Origin: JAFECT01 sp036501825
Lineage (GTDB): Bacteria > Pseudomonadota > Alphaproteobacteria > Caulobacterales > Caulobacteraceae
Direction: 5' to 3'
NCBI GenBank assembly: GCA_036501825.1
Contig: DASXZP010000036.1
Location: 372,001 to 436,000 of the forward strand
Length of the DNA stretch: 64,000 bases
The notes below the pieces were generated by a model that worked only from the letters and a program-made list of their open reading frames with translations, was not told the DNA's origin and made no database searches. Positions 7,540-16,581 of this stretch are shown piece by piece. A program made the position numbers and the translations under genes. The first letter of the stretch is position 1; the number at the start of each line of letters is the position of its first letter.

Positions 7540-8490
7540 TTAGGGATTGGTGTCGAGCCGCGTCTCGGCGTCGGCAATGTCCTTGGGCGGCTGCGGAAAG
7601 GTCGACCAGTCGAGGCTCTTGTGGAGCGCCATTGACCAGCGCGTCACCCACTCGTCGCCGTCCGTCCCGATGTAGCTGTCCACCGTCGCATAGGCCGGAT
7701 CGGCCATCGCGCGATCGAGCGTCACGGGACGCAGGTGGTTACGCTTCAGGATCGCGTCGAGCTGCCCGATGGTGTCGGCGTTGAGTCGGCTGGCGTGCAG
7801 AAGGAAGACGAGGCTCGGCGGCCGTCCGAAGAGGCTGGTGGCCGCCTTGCGATACCAGGGCACGACGGCTGCGGTGTAGTCGAGGTACTCTTTCCGTATC
7901 CGCTTTTCCGCCGCCTGGTCCTTGTGCATGACGGCTTCGTCATAGGGATAGGCGAACATCCAGTCGGAATTCTCGATCGAGACGGGCGCAACGCGATAGC
8001 CGTGCGCCGTCAGCCAAGCCTCCGACGTGCGCCGGTCTTCGGCGGTCTTGCCGGTCTCGAGGTAGGGATGGCGGTACCAGCGCGGCGTGCGGCCGCGCTC
8101 AGCGAGCAGCCAGCGCGTCACCGTCTCACCGCGGGCGACGTCGGCGATATAGGCGTTTACCGGCGTGCGCGACAGCGACAGGTGGGAATAGCCGTGGTTG
8201 CCGAGATCCATGCCGGCGTCGAGCCACGCCCGGAGCAGGTCCACGCGCGCGGCGCGGTCGGTCTCGAGCTTTTGCTCGGTGACGAAACCGATCGCCGGGA
8301 TGCGATCGCGCTTCAGGCCCGCGAGCAGTGCACGCGTCGTCGTCTGCCAGTAGGCCGTGTCGCCGCTGAGCGAGAGCGCCGGAAGATCATCAAAAGTCAG
8401 CGCCACATCTTCGGCGCCGGCGATGCGACAGGTCGCAAGTGACAGCACCAGGGCAATCAGGCCGGCGCGGAGGCGCATATCTCGGATCAT
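7540..8490 (-). CDS. Secreted polysaccharide deacetylase family protein
   Basis: 316 residues from the ATG at 8490. The N-terminus RDMRLRAGLIALVLSLATCRIAGAE has signal-peptide character (cleavage probably after IAGA), so the enzyme is exported. NodB-homology signatures: VALTFDDLPALS with the metal/base aspartates, and GNHGYSHLSLS with the H-x3-H metal pair; later RHPYLETGKT corresponds to the third NodB motif, and SLVFLLHASRLN to the last. Likely N- or O-deacetylation of a cell-wall or capsular sugar. The frame is open well upstream of 8490 but that stretch is arginine-rich and precedes the signal peptide, so I exclude it. Divergent from the HisE-like gene; 216 nt on its 3' side contain no gene I can support. 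Confidence 0.85.
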   Translation of the reverse strand: MIRDMRLRAGLIALVLSLATCRIAGAEDVALTFDDLPALSLSGDTAYWQTTTRALLAGLKRDRIPAIGFVTEQKLETDRAARVDLLRAWLDAGMDLGNHGYSHLSLSRTPVNAYIADVARGETVTRWLLAERGRTPRWYRHPYLETGKTAEDRRTSEAWLTAHGYRVAPVSIENSDWMFAYPYDEAVMHKDQAAEKRIRKEYLDYTAAVVPWYRKAATSLFGRPPSLVFLLHASRLNADTIGQLDAILKRNHLRPVTLDRAMADPAYATVDSYIGTDGDEWVTRWSMALHKSLDWSTFPQPPKDIADAETRLDTNP

Positions 8491-8640
8491 CGTGACAGAC
8501 GGTGAGCCGATAACGCCACGAGTCGACGACCGCCGGTACCTGGGCGGTCTTCTCTCGCGCGGCGCAGCGCGGCGACGCCCGGTTATGGACATTTTCAATC
8601 TAAGGCGCCATCTAAATCGTCCGTCCCCGGAGGAGTTTTT

Positions 8641-9039
8641 ATGGCAAGGCCGAAAAAGAAGGACAGGCAGCCGAGGTTGAAAAGCGCGCCGCCCGGCGCC
8701 GACGACCGCCTGGCCCGGCTTGCCGCCGCCATCGAAGAAGTGCGCACCGGTCACAAATACAGTCCGCGAACGGCCAAGCTGTTGGCGGCGGGTGTTCCGA
8801 AGATGGCGCAGAAGCTGATCGAGGAAGCCGCCGAAACCGCCATCGAGGCGCTTCGCGGGCGGCGCGGCGCAGTGGTGAAGGAGAGCGTCGACCTCCTCTA
8901 CAACCTCGCGATTCTATGGTCGGACGCCGGCGTTGATCCCGGCATGGTCTGGGCCGAAATGGATCGTCGCGAGGCGATGCTCGGCATGGCCGAAAAGCTC
9001 CCGAAGCCCAAGGTCGCGCCCGACCCCTCCGCCTCGTAG
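8641..9039 (+). CDS. Phosphoribosyl-ATP diphosphatase (HisE)-like protein
   Basis: 132 residues, all-alpha MazG/HisE type. The key helix KMAQKLIEEAAETAIEALRG holds the E-E-x2-E metal-binding pattern, and the next helix VKESVDLLYNLAILWSDAG supplies the E-x3-D pair, exactly as in HisE. HisE removes pyrophosphate from phosphoribosyl-ATP in histidine synthesis. The N-terminal ~25 basic residues and C-terminal proline-rich tail are extra to the usual ~105 residues, and there are no other his genes nearby, so this may be a paralogue with a different nucleotide substrate. GGAGG (8629-8633) serves as ribosome site. Confidence 0.75.
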   Translation: MARPKKKDRQPRLKSAPPGADDRLARLAAAIEEVRTGHKYSPRTAKLLAAGVPKMAQKLIEEAAETAIEALRGRRGAVVKESVDLLYNLAILWSDAGVDPGMVWAEMDRREAMLGMAEKLPKPKVAPDPSAS

Positions 9040-9068
9040 GCCAATGCGGACGACAGCCTGAAAGGGGT

Positions 9069-10748
9069 TTGATTATCGGCATCACTCTGACCTTGCTCGA
9101 TCTGGCCGGCGCCGTCGCCTTGCTGCTCTGGGGCGTCCACATGGTCCAGAGCGGCGTCCAGCGCGCGTTCGGCGCCGGCCTGCGGCGCGCGCTCAGCCAT
9201 GCGTTGCGCAACCGAGCACAGGCTTTCTTCACCGGCCTCGGCGTCACCGCTGTGCTTCAGAGCAGCACAGCGACCGGATTGATGGTTGCCGGCTTCGCGT
9301 CCGAGGGACTCGTTGCGCTTCCCGCGGCGCTGGCCGTGATGCTGGGCGCCAACGTCGGCACCACGCTCATCGTTCAGGTCATGTCCTTCGATGTGGTTAT
9401 AATCGCGCCGGTGTTGATTCTCGTGGGCGTCGTCCTGTTCCGCCGCGCAGACGCCGGCCTCCGTGATTTTGGGCGCGTGCTCATAGGTTTGGGCTTCGTG
9501 CTGATGGCGCTCCATCAGTTCATCACCCTGCTCGGGCCTTTGACCGCCAATGCTCTCATCCGCGAGCTGCTGGCGGCGTTGTCCCCGCACATTATCTTCC
9601 TGGTGTTGGTCGGGGCGGTGCTGACGTGGGCGGCGCATTCCAGTGTCGCCGTCGTCCTGCTCGCCATGTCCCTGGCGGCGGACGCGGTTGTTCCGCTGCC
9701 CGCGGCGATAGGTCTTGCGCTCGGCGCCAACCTCGGCTCCGCCATCAATCCGGTGCTTGAACGGTCCGGAGGGCGCGACCCAGCCGGCGCGCGGCTCGCG
9801 GTTGGGAATCTCCTGAACCGATCGCTCGGCGTAATCCTTGTCCTCGCCGCTTTTCCTTATGTGACGCCTTTGTTGTCCGCCGTAGAGACCGCGCCGGCGC
9901 GCGCGGTGGCCAACTTCCACACTGCCTTCAACTTGATCCTCGCGGCGCTCTTCTTCCCGTGGCTTGGCGCCTACGCGAAACTTCTGGAGCGACTGTTGAA
10001 GCCCAAAGCGGCCGAGGAGTTGCCGGGCGCGCCGATTTATCTGGAGCCTGCGCTGCGAGATAATCCATCGGACGCCCTTGCCGCAGCGGCGCGCGAGGCT
10101 CTACGCATGGCTGATGTCGTCGAACAGATGTTGGTCGGTCTGCGCCTCGCCCTGATCAAGACCGACCGGCGGCAGATCGGCGAGACCAAACGCCTGGACG
10201 ATATTCTCGACCGCCTCAATAGGGCGATCAAGGAATACGTAATGTCGATCGCGCCGCAGCAACTTACTGCGGCGGACAGTCGGGCGCTGGCGAGAATTCT
10301 CAGCTTCTCGATCAGCCTCGAACGCGCGGGCGACCTGATCGACCGCAACCTGCTGGGCATCGTGAATCGTCGTCTCAAGCGCGGACTGTCGTTCTCCGTC
10401 GAAGGACAGGCTGATCTGGTGGCGCTTGTGGACCGCTTGATCGCGAACGCACGCAGCGCCGGTGCGTTGTTCCTGAGCGGCGACGAGAGGGCGGCCCACG
10501 CTCTTGCCGGCGAGAAAGCCGCTTTCCGCGACATCGAGGAGCAAGCGACCGCCGCCCACTTCGAGCGGCTTCGGACGGGAAATGTGGAGTCGGTCGAAAC
10601 CAGCGCGCTTCATCTCGACGCACTCTCCGACCTTAAGCGCGTCAACGCGTATTTGGTGGAGGCGGCCGCCTATCCGATCCTTCGCCAGCGCGGTGAGCTG
10701 GGACTCACGCGCGTCAAGGGTCGGGGCGCCGAACACCAAGATGCATAA
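9069..10748 (+). CDS. Na+/phosphate symporter family protein with PhoU-like C-terminal domain
   Basis: 559 residues from a TTG at 9069 (AAAGGGG just upstream; no ATG exists before the first membrane segment). Two inverted repeats each with the family's serine motif: AVLQSSTATGLMVAGF and AAHSSVAVVLLAMS, plus GANVGTTL and GANLGSAIN, the Na/Pi-cotransporter (PF02690) signatures. About eight hydrophobic segments to residue ~310, then a helical cytoplasmic PhoU-like domain (residues ~340-540) rich in charged heptads. Known homologues (YjbB/NptA type) move phosphate with sodium, often outward. It starts 29 nt after the HisE-like gene, so co-transcription is likely. Confidence 0.85.
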   Translation: MIIGITLTLLDLAGAVALLLWGVHMVQSGVQRAFGAGLRRALSHALRNRAQAFFTGLGVTAVLQSSTATGLMVAGFASEGLVALPAALAVMLGANVGTTLIVQVMSFDVVIIAPVLILVGVVLFRRADAGLRDFGRVLIGLGFVLMALHQFITLLGPLTANALIRELLAALSPHIIFLVLVGAVLTWAAHSSVAVVLLAMSLAADAVVPLPAAIGLALGANLGSAINPVLERSGGRDPAGARLAVGNLLNRSLGVILVLAAFPYVTPLLSAVETAPARAVANFHTAFNLILAALFFPWLGAYAKLLERLLKPKAAEELPGAPIYLEPALRDNPSDALAAAAREALRMADVVEQMLVGLRLALIKTDRRQIGETKRLDDILDRLNRAIKEYVMSIAPQQLTAADSRALARILSFSISLERAGDLIDRNLLGIVNRRLKRGLSFSVEGQADLVALVDRLIANARSAGALFLSGDERAAHALAGEKAAFRDIEEQATAAHFERLRTGNVESVETSALHLDALSDLKRVNAYLVEAAAYPILRQRGELGLTRVKGRGAEHQDA

Positions 10749-11003
10749 CCATCCATCGGGCGCGATTATGAAAAGTTCAAAGCAGCTTCGGTTTCGTGAC
10801 AGCCTTTGTCCTGGCAGCTGCACGGTGTGACGCGATGCTTACAGACGGTTCCGGGTTAGGCCTCTTCGCCCAAAGTCAACGCAATGGGGCGCAAGTTCCG
10901 GGGAGCTAAAGGAGAGATGGGGACGCTTCGCGTCTTATTAAACTTCGGTAACGCACTGGCGGAGTAAGCGCCCTCGCGACTCGTACGGTCAGAGGGGTTC
11001 TCT

Positions 11004-13829
11004 ATGAAACATCTGATGATCGGCTGCGTGACCGTAGCCCTGTCCATTGCCACGCTGGTCGGCGCGCCTCTCGCGGCCGAAGCTCCGGCTTCCTCCATCA
11101 TCGTCCCCCCCTTCACCTACACAACGCGCACGCTCCCCAACGGGATGAAGCTCTACGAGATGCGTGATCCCAAGTCGGCGACAGTGACGGTCGATATCTG
11201 GTACGGGGTCGGCTCACGCGACGATCCGCGCGGCCGGTCGGGTTTCGCGCACCTGTTCGAGCACATGATGTTCCGCGACACCCGCGATCTGACGGCCGAT
11301 CAGTCCGACGCCTTGATCGACGACGCCGGCGGGGCGCGCAACGCCGGGACGGCCCAGGATTATACCGCGTACACGACGACCATCCCGGCCAACCACCTGG
11401 AGCGGGAACTCTGGCTCGAAGGCGAGCGGCTGTCCTCGTTGGTCATCGACAGGGCCGGCTTCGATGCCGAGCGTCACACGGTCGAGGAGGAGCTGCGCCA
11501 GCGCATCTACAACACCCCCTATGGCCGCATCCTTTATGAGCTGCAGCCGCGTACGGTCTATCGCGACCATCCCTATGCGTTGGAGCTTGCCGGATCGATC
11601 GCCGATCTCGACGCCGCCACCGCCGAAGATGCGCGCGCCTTCCACGAGATCTTCTATCGGCCCGACAACGCCACCGTGGTGGTTTCCGGCAACTTCGATC
11701 CCGCCGACCTCGACCGCTGGGCTGATCGCTATCTCGGCAAGATTCCCAACCCGTCGCAGCCGCTGGTCAAGGACCGTACCCCTGCACCGGAGGGCGCGGT
11801 GGGGCGCACGGTCATCGCCTATGCGCCCAATGTTCCTCTGCCTGCGATCGTCCACGCCTGGCATGCGCCGCGCGCCGACGATGACGACTTCGCCGCCATG
11901 CAGATACTCGAAGTGCTGCTCGCCAAGGGGCCGTCCTCACGTCTGAACCGCTCGCTGGTCCATGATCAAGGTTTGGCCTCGCGCGTCTATGTCACCGACA
12001 TGCCTGCCCTCGACGGCGGCGTGTTCGCTGCGGTCGCTATTCTCGCCCCGGGTAAGACCTTGGCCGAGACCGACGCTGCGTTCAGCGCCGAGATGGCGGG
12101 CCTGCGCGACCAGCCGGTTCCTGCCGACGAACTCGAACGCGCCAAGAACCGCATCATGGCCGACGCGCTACGCGCACGCGAAACCGCCGACGACCGGGCC
12201 GAGGCGTTCGGCGCCGGGGCGGGCGGCCTCGGCGATCCTGGCTGGGCGGACCGCATGCTTGCCGACGTCCACGCCATGACGCCCGAGCATCTGCAGCAGA
12301 TCGTGCGCCGCTATCTGGCGCAGGACCGGCGCATCGACATCCACTACATGGACGAAAGCCAGCGCGCGTCAGGACCACCCGAAACTCCCCTGGGTCAGCG
12401 GGCCGCCGTCGGCGGCCCCGTCACCGCGCCACGGCTAACGCCCATCGCGCTTCTGCCCGAGGCCGAGCGCCAGCGACCGCCCGCACCGGGGCCCGCGCGT
12501 CCGGTCGCGGCGCCGGAAATCTCCGAGCGTGTACTGGCCAACGGGCTGAGGGTAGTGGTCGCGCGCTCGAGCGACACGCCGCTGGTCTCCATGGCGCTCG
12601 AGGTCGGGGCCGGCTCTGCCGCCGACCCGCAGGATAAGGTGGGCCTGGCGGCGATGACTTCCGCTCTGATGCTGCGCGGCAGCGTGCAGCATTCGGCCGC
12701 CGATCTTCAGGACAGCGTGGCGGGCCTGGGCGCAAGTCTGTCCGCCCGCACCGACGTGGACGGCGCGGTGATTTCGCTCTCGACGCCGCAGGTCAATGTC
12801 GCCGAAGCCGCCGGCCTCATGGCCGAGGCCGTTCGCAACCCCGTCTTCAACCCGGACGAGGTCGAGCGCCAGCGCAAGCAGAACGTGGCGGAACTGGACG
12901 AAGCGATGGGCCAGCCGGTGCGGGTCGCCTTGCGACTGGTCGAGCCGCTGCTGTATGGATCGGGCTCCTATGGCCGGGTGACCACTGACGCCTCGTTGAA
13001 GTCGATAAGCCGCGACGAAGTGGCAGCCTGGCGGCTGCAGCGCTGGCGGCCCGACAACGCAGTGCTGGTGATCACCGGCGCGCTCGACGACAAGACGGGC
13101 TTCGCGCTGGCTGAGCGACTGTTCGGCGGTTGGACGCGTCCGGCCGATCCCTTGCCCGCTCCGCCGCCGGCGAGCGAGGCCGTCAGCGCGGGCCGGGTCA
13201 TTGTGGTCGACGTGGCCAAGACCGGGCAAAGCGCCGTGTTCGGTCTGATGCCTGCGCTCGCACGCGGTGACGGCGTATTTACGCCGCTCAGCGTCGGCAA
13301 CGAAATCCTGTCCAAGAACATCTACCAGGAGGTCAGGCAGAAGCGCGGCCTGAGCTACGGCGGCGGTGCGATCCTGGTGGCGCGGCGCGCCGGCGGCCAT
13401 CTCGAGGGCGTGGCCCAGACCAAGAACGAGAGCGCCGCAGAGGTCGCCGATCTGATTCTCGGTGAATTCGACAAGCTGAATCAGAATCCCATCGGCGCCG
13501 ACGAGCTGCGCAACCGCACAGCGCTGCTGGCGGGCGGTTATGAAATGAAGATCGAAACCGCCGATGGCTTGGCCGCGGCCATGGCCGATCTTGCCGAGGC
13601 CGGCGTGCCGCCGAGCGAGGCGGCTCATTACGCATCCGAGGTGCTGGCGGCGACATCTTCAGACGTGCGGACCGCGGCGCGAGCCCGGCTGCATCCGACG
13701 ACCGCCGACGTCCTGATCGTCGGGGACGCCGGCAAGTTCCTGGACGCCCTCAGAAAGCGTCATCCCAACGTCGAGGTGTTCACGCTCGACGAACTCCGCG
13801 CCGATCCGGGAAAGATACGAAAGCCGTAA
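11004..13829 (+). CDS. M16 family zinc metallopeptidase (periplasmic, two-lobed)
   Basis: 941 residues. Signal peptide MKHLMIGCVTVALSIATLVGAPLAAEA, so periplasmic or outer-membrane attached. The inverted zinc motif H-x2-E-H is intact as HLFEHMMF (about residues 85-92), with the downstream glutamate in VEEELRQRIY. Two pairs of M16 domains: residues ~40-450 active, ~510-930 the second, inactive lobe (SALMLRGS where the motif would be), which closes over substrate. A Pro-rich linker (residues ~455-510) joins them. Known role: degradation of peptides in the cell envelope. The 255 nt upstream contain a GACGC-TTC-GCGTC hairpin followed by TTATT (10922-10940), possibly the terminator of the symporter gene. 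Confidence 0.9.
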   Translation: MKHLMIGCVTVALSIATLVGAPLAAEAPASSIIVPPFTYTTRTLPNGMKLYEMRDPKSATVTVDIWYGVGSRDDPRGRSGFAHLFEHMMFRDTRDLTADQSDALIDDAGGARNAGTAQDYTAYTTTIPANHLERELWLEGERLSSLVIDRAGFDAERHTVEEELRQRIYNTPYGRILYELQPRTVYRDHPYALELAGSIADLDAATAEDARAFHEIFYRPDNATVVVSGNFDPADLDRWADRYLGKIPNPSQPLVKDRTPAPEGAVGRTVIAYAPNVPLPAIVHAWHAPRADDDDFAAMQILEVLLAKGPSSRLNRSLVHDQGLASRVYVTDMPALDGGVFAAVAILAPGKTLAETDAAFSAEMAGLRDQPVPADELERAKNRIMADALRARETADDRAEAFGAGAGGLGDPGWADRMLADVHAMTPEHLQQIVRRYLAQDRRIDIHYMDESQRASGPPETPLGQRAAVGGPVTAPRLTPIALLPEAERQRPPAPGPARPVAAPEISERVLANGLRVVVARSSDTPLVSMALEVGAGSAADPQDKVGLAAMTSALMLRGSVQHSAADLQDSVAGLGASLSARTDVDGAVISLSTPQVNVAEAAGLMAEAVRNPVFNPDEVERQRKQNVAELDEAMGQPVRVALRLVEPLLYGSGSYGRVTTDASLKSISRDEVAAWRLQRWRPDNAVLVITGALDDKTGFALAERLFGGWTRPADPLPAPPPASEAVSAGRVIVVDVAKTGQSAVFGLMPALARGDGVFTPLSVGNEILSKNIYQEVRQKRGLSYGGGAILVARRAGGHLEGVAQTKNESAAEVADLILGEFDKLNQNPIGADELRNRTALLAGGYEMKIETADGLAAAMADLAEAGVPPSEAAHYASEVLAATSSDVRTAARARLHPTTADVLIVGDAGKFLDALRKRHPNVEVFTLDELRADPGKIRKP

Positions 13830-13913
13830 CGCCTTCCATCGTTCGGCAGCCGAAAGGTGTGTCGGGTAGGCGTCGCCTTCACCGCGGCGACGCCCCTGCC
13901 GCTGGAAGCGCTT

Positions 13914-13971
13914 GGGACGCCGTCCCTCGCGCGACCAAGCGTTCGTGGCCTGCGGCCGCCGGACTGCCCGG
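13914..13971 (+). repeat. Dispersed GC-rich repeat, copy A
   Basis: About 58 bp (from GGGACGCCGTCCCTCGCGCG through CTGCGGCCGCCGGACTGCC) closely match 27468-27525, followed in both places by a GTGATCC[TC]C[TC]TCCCG block and CGCCC..TTGCT. It sits in the 203-bp gap between the convergent M16 and PLP-enzyme genes. Function unknown; see copy B. Confidence 0.6.
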
Positions 13972-14032
13972 CAGGTGATCCTCTTCCCGCGAGCCCGCCC
14001 CTTGCTGGGCTGCGGTCGGCAGGCCGCGCCGG

Positions 14033-15319
14033 CTACACAGCGCGCAGCGCTTGTTCGAAATCGGCGATGAGATCTTCGGGCTCCTCGACGCCGATCGATA
14101 GGCGCACCAGGCCGGGTAGGATTCCGCGGGCGAGCTTCACCGCTTCATCGACGTCGACGTGGGTCATCCCAGCAGGGTGAGACGCCAGGCTCTCGGTGCC
14201 TCCAAGGCTGACCGCGAGCTTTACGAGCTTCAAATTGTCGAGGAATCGGAAGGCGGCTTCCTCGCCGGCTTTGAACACGACCGAGAAGGTCGAACCAGGG
14301 CCCAGGCACTGTCGCGCATAGAGCTGGCCTTCGGGTGAGTCAGGCGAGAGGAAGCCCAGGTAGCTGACGCGCTCGATCTTCGGATCGTCGCGCAGAAAGG
14401 CCGCAACATCGCGTGTGCTGAGCTCCGATTTCTTCATGCGGAGTGACAGGGTTTCGAGGCTCCTGAGCAGAAGCCACGCCGTATGTGGATCGATCATCGT
14501 CCCAAGGATCGTACGCCAGCCGCGGATGGCGGCGAGATCGGCGGCGTTGCCGAGGCACGAGCCGGCGATCAAATCGCTATGGCCGCCGACGTATTTCGTG
14601 AGTGAATAGACAGCGAGGTCGGCGCCATGCTCCAGCGGCCTCTGCCAGAGCGGTCCGAGCATGGTGTTGTCGACGATCACCTTTGGTCGGCCGCCGGCTT
14701 GATCCCCGAGCGTGTCCGCCAGCCGCGCAAGCACCGACAAGTCGACGAGGTCATTCGTCGGGTTGGCGGGAGTCTCGGCGTAGAGGATGGGAACGCGGCC
14801 GTTCGGAGACGCCATTCTTTTGGCTTTCTCCAACGCCTCGGCGACCTGTGACTCCGTTGCCCCCGCGGGAAAGCTGACCGCCGTGATGCCAAACTGCGGG
14901 AGCAGTTTCTCGAACAGGTAATCCGTGCCCCCATAGGCGGGAGACGAATAGAGGATCGCGTCGCCGGGCCGGGCGTAGGAGAGAACCGTTGTGGATATGG
15001 CCGCCATGCCGCTGGCGAAGACGAGCGCTTGCTCCGCGCCATCCCATAGGGACAGTCTGTCTTCGAGAATTTCGAGCGTCGGATTGTTGATCCTCGAATA
15101 GATCAGCCCGGGGTCTTCGTTGAGGCCCTTCTCGCGCAGGCCGTACGCGAGCTGCATATAGCTCTTGCCGGCCGCGGCGCTCTCGAAGGCAAAGGTGGAG
15201 GTCTGGAAAATCGGACACTTGATCGCGCCTTCCGAGAATTTCGGATCGAAGCCGTAGCTCATCATGAGCGTCGAGGGCTTCAGGGCGTGATCGCCAATGG
15301 TCTTTGGGGTTCTGATCAC
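14033..15319 (-). CDS. Cystathionine gamma-synthase / methionine gamma-lyase family PLP enzyme
   Basis: 428 residues. Cys/Met metabolism PLP-dependent fold: YSRINNPTLEILEDRL (the YSR phosphate-binding segment), GAEQALVFASGMAAIS, then the Schiff-base lysine in AVYSLTKYVGGHSDLIAG (about residue 231). C-terminal VRLSIGVEEPEDLIADFEQAL is the usual ending. Substrate cannot be fixed from sequence: synthase, beta-lyase and gamma-lyase all share these motifs. Its length is somewhat above the 390-400 usual for MetB/MetZ owing to an N-terminal extension and an insertion near LREKGLNEDPGLI. Cytoplasmic homotetramer by family precedent. Stands alone, convergent with the M16 gene. Confidence 0.9.
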   Translation of the reverse strand: MIRTPKTIGDHALKPSTLMMSYGFDPKFSEGAIKCPIFQTSTFAFESAAAGKSYMQLAYGLREKGLNEDPGLIYSRINNPTLEILEDRLSLWDGAEQALVFASGMAAISTTVLSYARPGDAILYSSPAYGGTDYLFEKLLPQFGITAVSFPAGATESQVAEALEKAKRMASPNGRVPILYAETPANPTNDLVDLSVLARLADTLGDQAGGRPKVIVDNTMLGPLWQRPLEHGADLAVYSLTKYVGGHSDLIAGSCLGNAADLAAIRGWRTILGTMIDPHTAWLLLRSLETLSLRMKKSELSTRDVAAFLRDDPKIERVSYLGFLSPDSPEGQLYARQCLGPGSTFSVVFKAGEEAAFRFLDNLKLVKLAVSLGGTESLASHPAGMTHVDVDEAVKLARGILPGLVRLSIGVEEPEDLIADFEQALRAV

Positions 15320-15395
15320 CTGCGTGAATCCTTAGCTGAACGTTTTGAAAGTGTGCCCCACCAGGCTGGGCGACCTCGGTCGCCGGGCCGCGCAG

Positions 15396-15614
15396 CTAGC
15401 GTCGTGGCCCGGGGATCCGGGCGTCGCCGCCGATGCGAAGGAGGTCTCGGCCTTCGCACCAGACCTCCACGCTGTGGCCCTCCGCGGCGCGGGCGAGTAA
15501 TCCGCAGGCATGCTGGAGCGCCGCCGCGTGCGACGCGAACGTCATCTGTTCGCAATGAACCGCGGCCGTGCGCGGTTGTCCCGGGGCGCAGACGTAGAAT
15601 TCATAGTCCGACAT
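15396..15614 (-). CDS. Small hypothetical protein
   Basis: 72 residues from the ATG at 15614 (MSDYEFYVCAPG). It has a beta-alpha-beta look: an opening strand, a helix (ASHAAALQHACGLLARAAEG), then strands HSVEVWCEGRDLLRIGG. This outline resembles small stress-associated alphaproteobacterial proteins, but I recognise no named family. Two cysteines, no metal motif. Lies 34 nt downstream of the ACT-like gene and probably shares its transcript. An in-frame ATG at 15674 would overlap that gene and is unlikely. Confidence 0.5.
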   Translation of the reverse strand: MSDYEFYVCAPGQPRTAAVHCEQMTFASHAAALQHACGLLARAAEGHSVEVWCEGRDLLRIGGDARIPGPRR

Positions 15615-15648
15615 GGGGCGGTTGACTGTCCTGTGGCCGGCGACCGCG

Positions 15649-16008
15649 TCAGCCGGCCGATGGAAAGGTTTCACCGTTCAGTCGGACCACCTCGCACGCC
15701 TGGATGCCGGGGAGACGACGGACCGTGTTGGTGAGGATCGCGGCATGGGTGCGGCTGAGAGTCGCGAATTCCGCGACGGCAAGGATGTCGCCGTCCTCAC
15801 CGGCCATCGCCAGCAACGACGTGGGACTGTGGCCCAGGTCGGCGAAGGGCTTAAGCACCCGGATGACGGCGTCGGGTTCGTTCTCGAACCGCAGCTTGAA
15901 GCGATAGACAGGCCGCAACGCCACGACGTCGCCGGCCATCGGATTAGGACGGCGGTCGTCGCGGTCAAACCCTGAGGCGGCGTTTCGGCGCTCGTCCGGC
16001 GGCATCAT
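15649..16008 (-). CDS. Small protein with ACT-like fold
   Basis: 119 residues from the ATG at 16008, preceded by GGGAGG. The segment VYRFKLRFENEPDAVIRVLKPFADLGHSPTSL followed by AVAEFATLSRTHAAILTNTVRRLPGIQACEV has the beta-alpha-beta-beta-alpha-beta order and the LPGI turn of ACT regulatory domains (as in the small subunit of acetolactate synthase). Such domains bind small ligands, often amino acids. No partner enzyme is adjacent, so target and ligand are unknown. A conserved 35-bp element (16021-16055) precedes it. Confidence 0.55.
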   Translation of the reverse strand: MMPPDERRNAASGFDRDDRRPNPMAGDVVALRPVYRFKLRFENEPDAVIRVLKPFADLGHSPTSLLAMAGEDGDILAVAEFATLSRTHAAILTNTVRRLPGIQACEVVRLNGETFPSAG

Positions 16009-16441
16009 CCCTCCCGTCACCCCTTAAGACGCGCGGGGGACGCCAATCCCCCGCCACAAAGCCCCCTCGCGCTCGACTTTATGGCGTCGGGCGATGAGTT
16101 TATTTGCGCGCGGCGTCAGGATTAATTCGCCGCCTTGAGGGAGGGATCGGCGCGTCTCGCGCGTCTCAAGGATGGGCGCTGCGCGTTTCGAGTGTTCCTC
16201 CCGAAACGCGGAGCGTCTTGCCGTGTCCCACGACCGTTCCTGCGGCAAGGGCTCCGTCGGTCTCGTTCCGGCCGGCGGGGCCTGGCGGCCGTGTCCGCGC
16301 CTGGCCTGGCGCCCGCTCGGATTTTCAAAACGGAGCGGGTCCGATTTTCCGTCTCGGTCGGGCTTAGTGGATTTGGCCCTGCCGTCCGTCTTGTTCCGAA
16401 GGCTATGATGGTGGCGGATCGTCTCCCGGGTCGGAGAGGCT
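16009..16441. other. 433-bp region without a supported gene; contains CTTAAGACGC element copy 1
   Basis: Positions 16021-16055 (CCCTTAAGACGCGCGGGGGA... CCGCC) match 40869-40902 in 25-odd positions and, read on the minus strand, lie just before a minus-strand gene in both places. An open minus-strand frame covers 16024-16449 but encodes an Arg/Pro-rich chain without hydrophobic core and I do not call it. Near the right end, TATGAT (16404-16409) is a possible -10 for the sigma-factor remnant. Confidence 0.45.
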
Positions 16442-16573
16442 GTGGACAAGCCGTTACGGGTTCGGGCGGAATGGCTGGCGTCGGCGGTGCTCCCGCATGA
16501 GGCAGCGGCGCTGCGGCATTGGCTCGTGGGCCGGGGCGCGGCCGACGTGGTTCAGAAGGCCTACGTCAACTCT
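16442..16573 (+). pseudogene. ECF sigma factor, 5' fragment (module 1 remnant)
   Basis: A GTG at 16442 with GGAGAGG upstream opens a frame reading VDKPLRVRAEWLASAV, LPHEAAALRHWLVGRGA, then ADVVQKAYVNS. The pattern LPHE-x-ALRxWL followed by (D)xDVVQ(E)AY is the region-2 start of ECF sigma factors, as in FecI-like proteins. The similarity stops at about 16573 and the frame ends at 16608 inside the convergent 390-residue gene. Together with the isopeptidase 3' fragment at 17812-18045 it marks the two ends of a third sigma-FecR-receptor-isopeptidase module whose middle (about 6 kb by comparison with the others) has been lost. Confidence 0.6.
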
Positions 16574-16581
16574 CGGTGCTC

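Noticed and set aside
8641..9039. Naming the HisE-like gene hisE
   Set aside because: No other his genes nearby and both ends are extended; a paralogue of different specificity is possible.
16024..16449. 141-codon minus-strand open frame
   Set aside because: Arg/Pro-rich, no hydrophobic core or ribosome site; overlaps the sigma remnant and a repeated element, so treated as non-coding.
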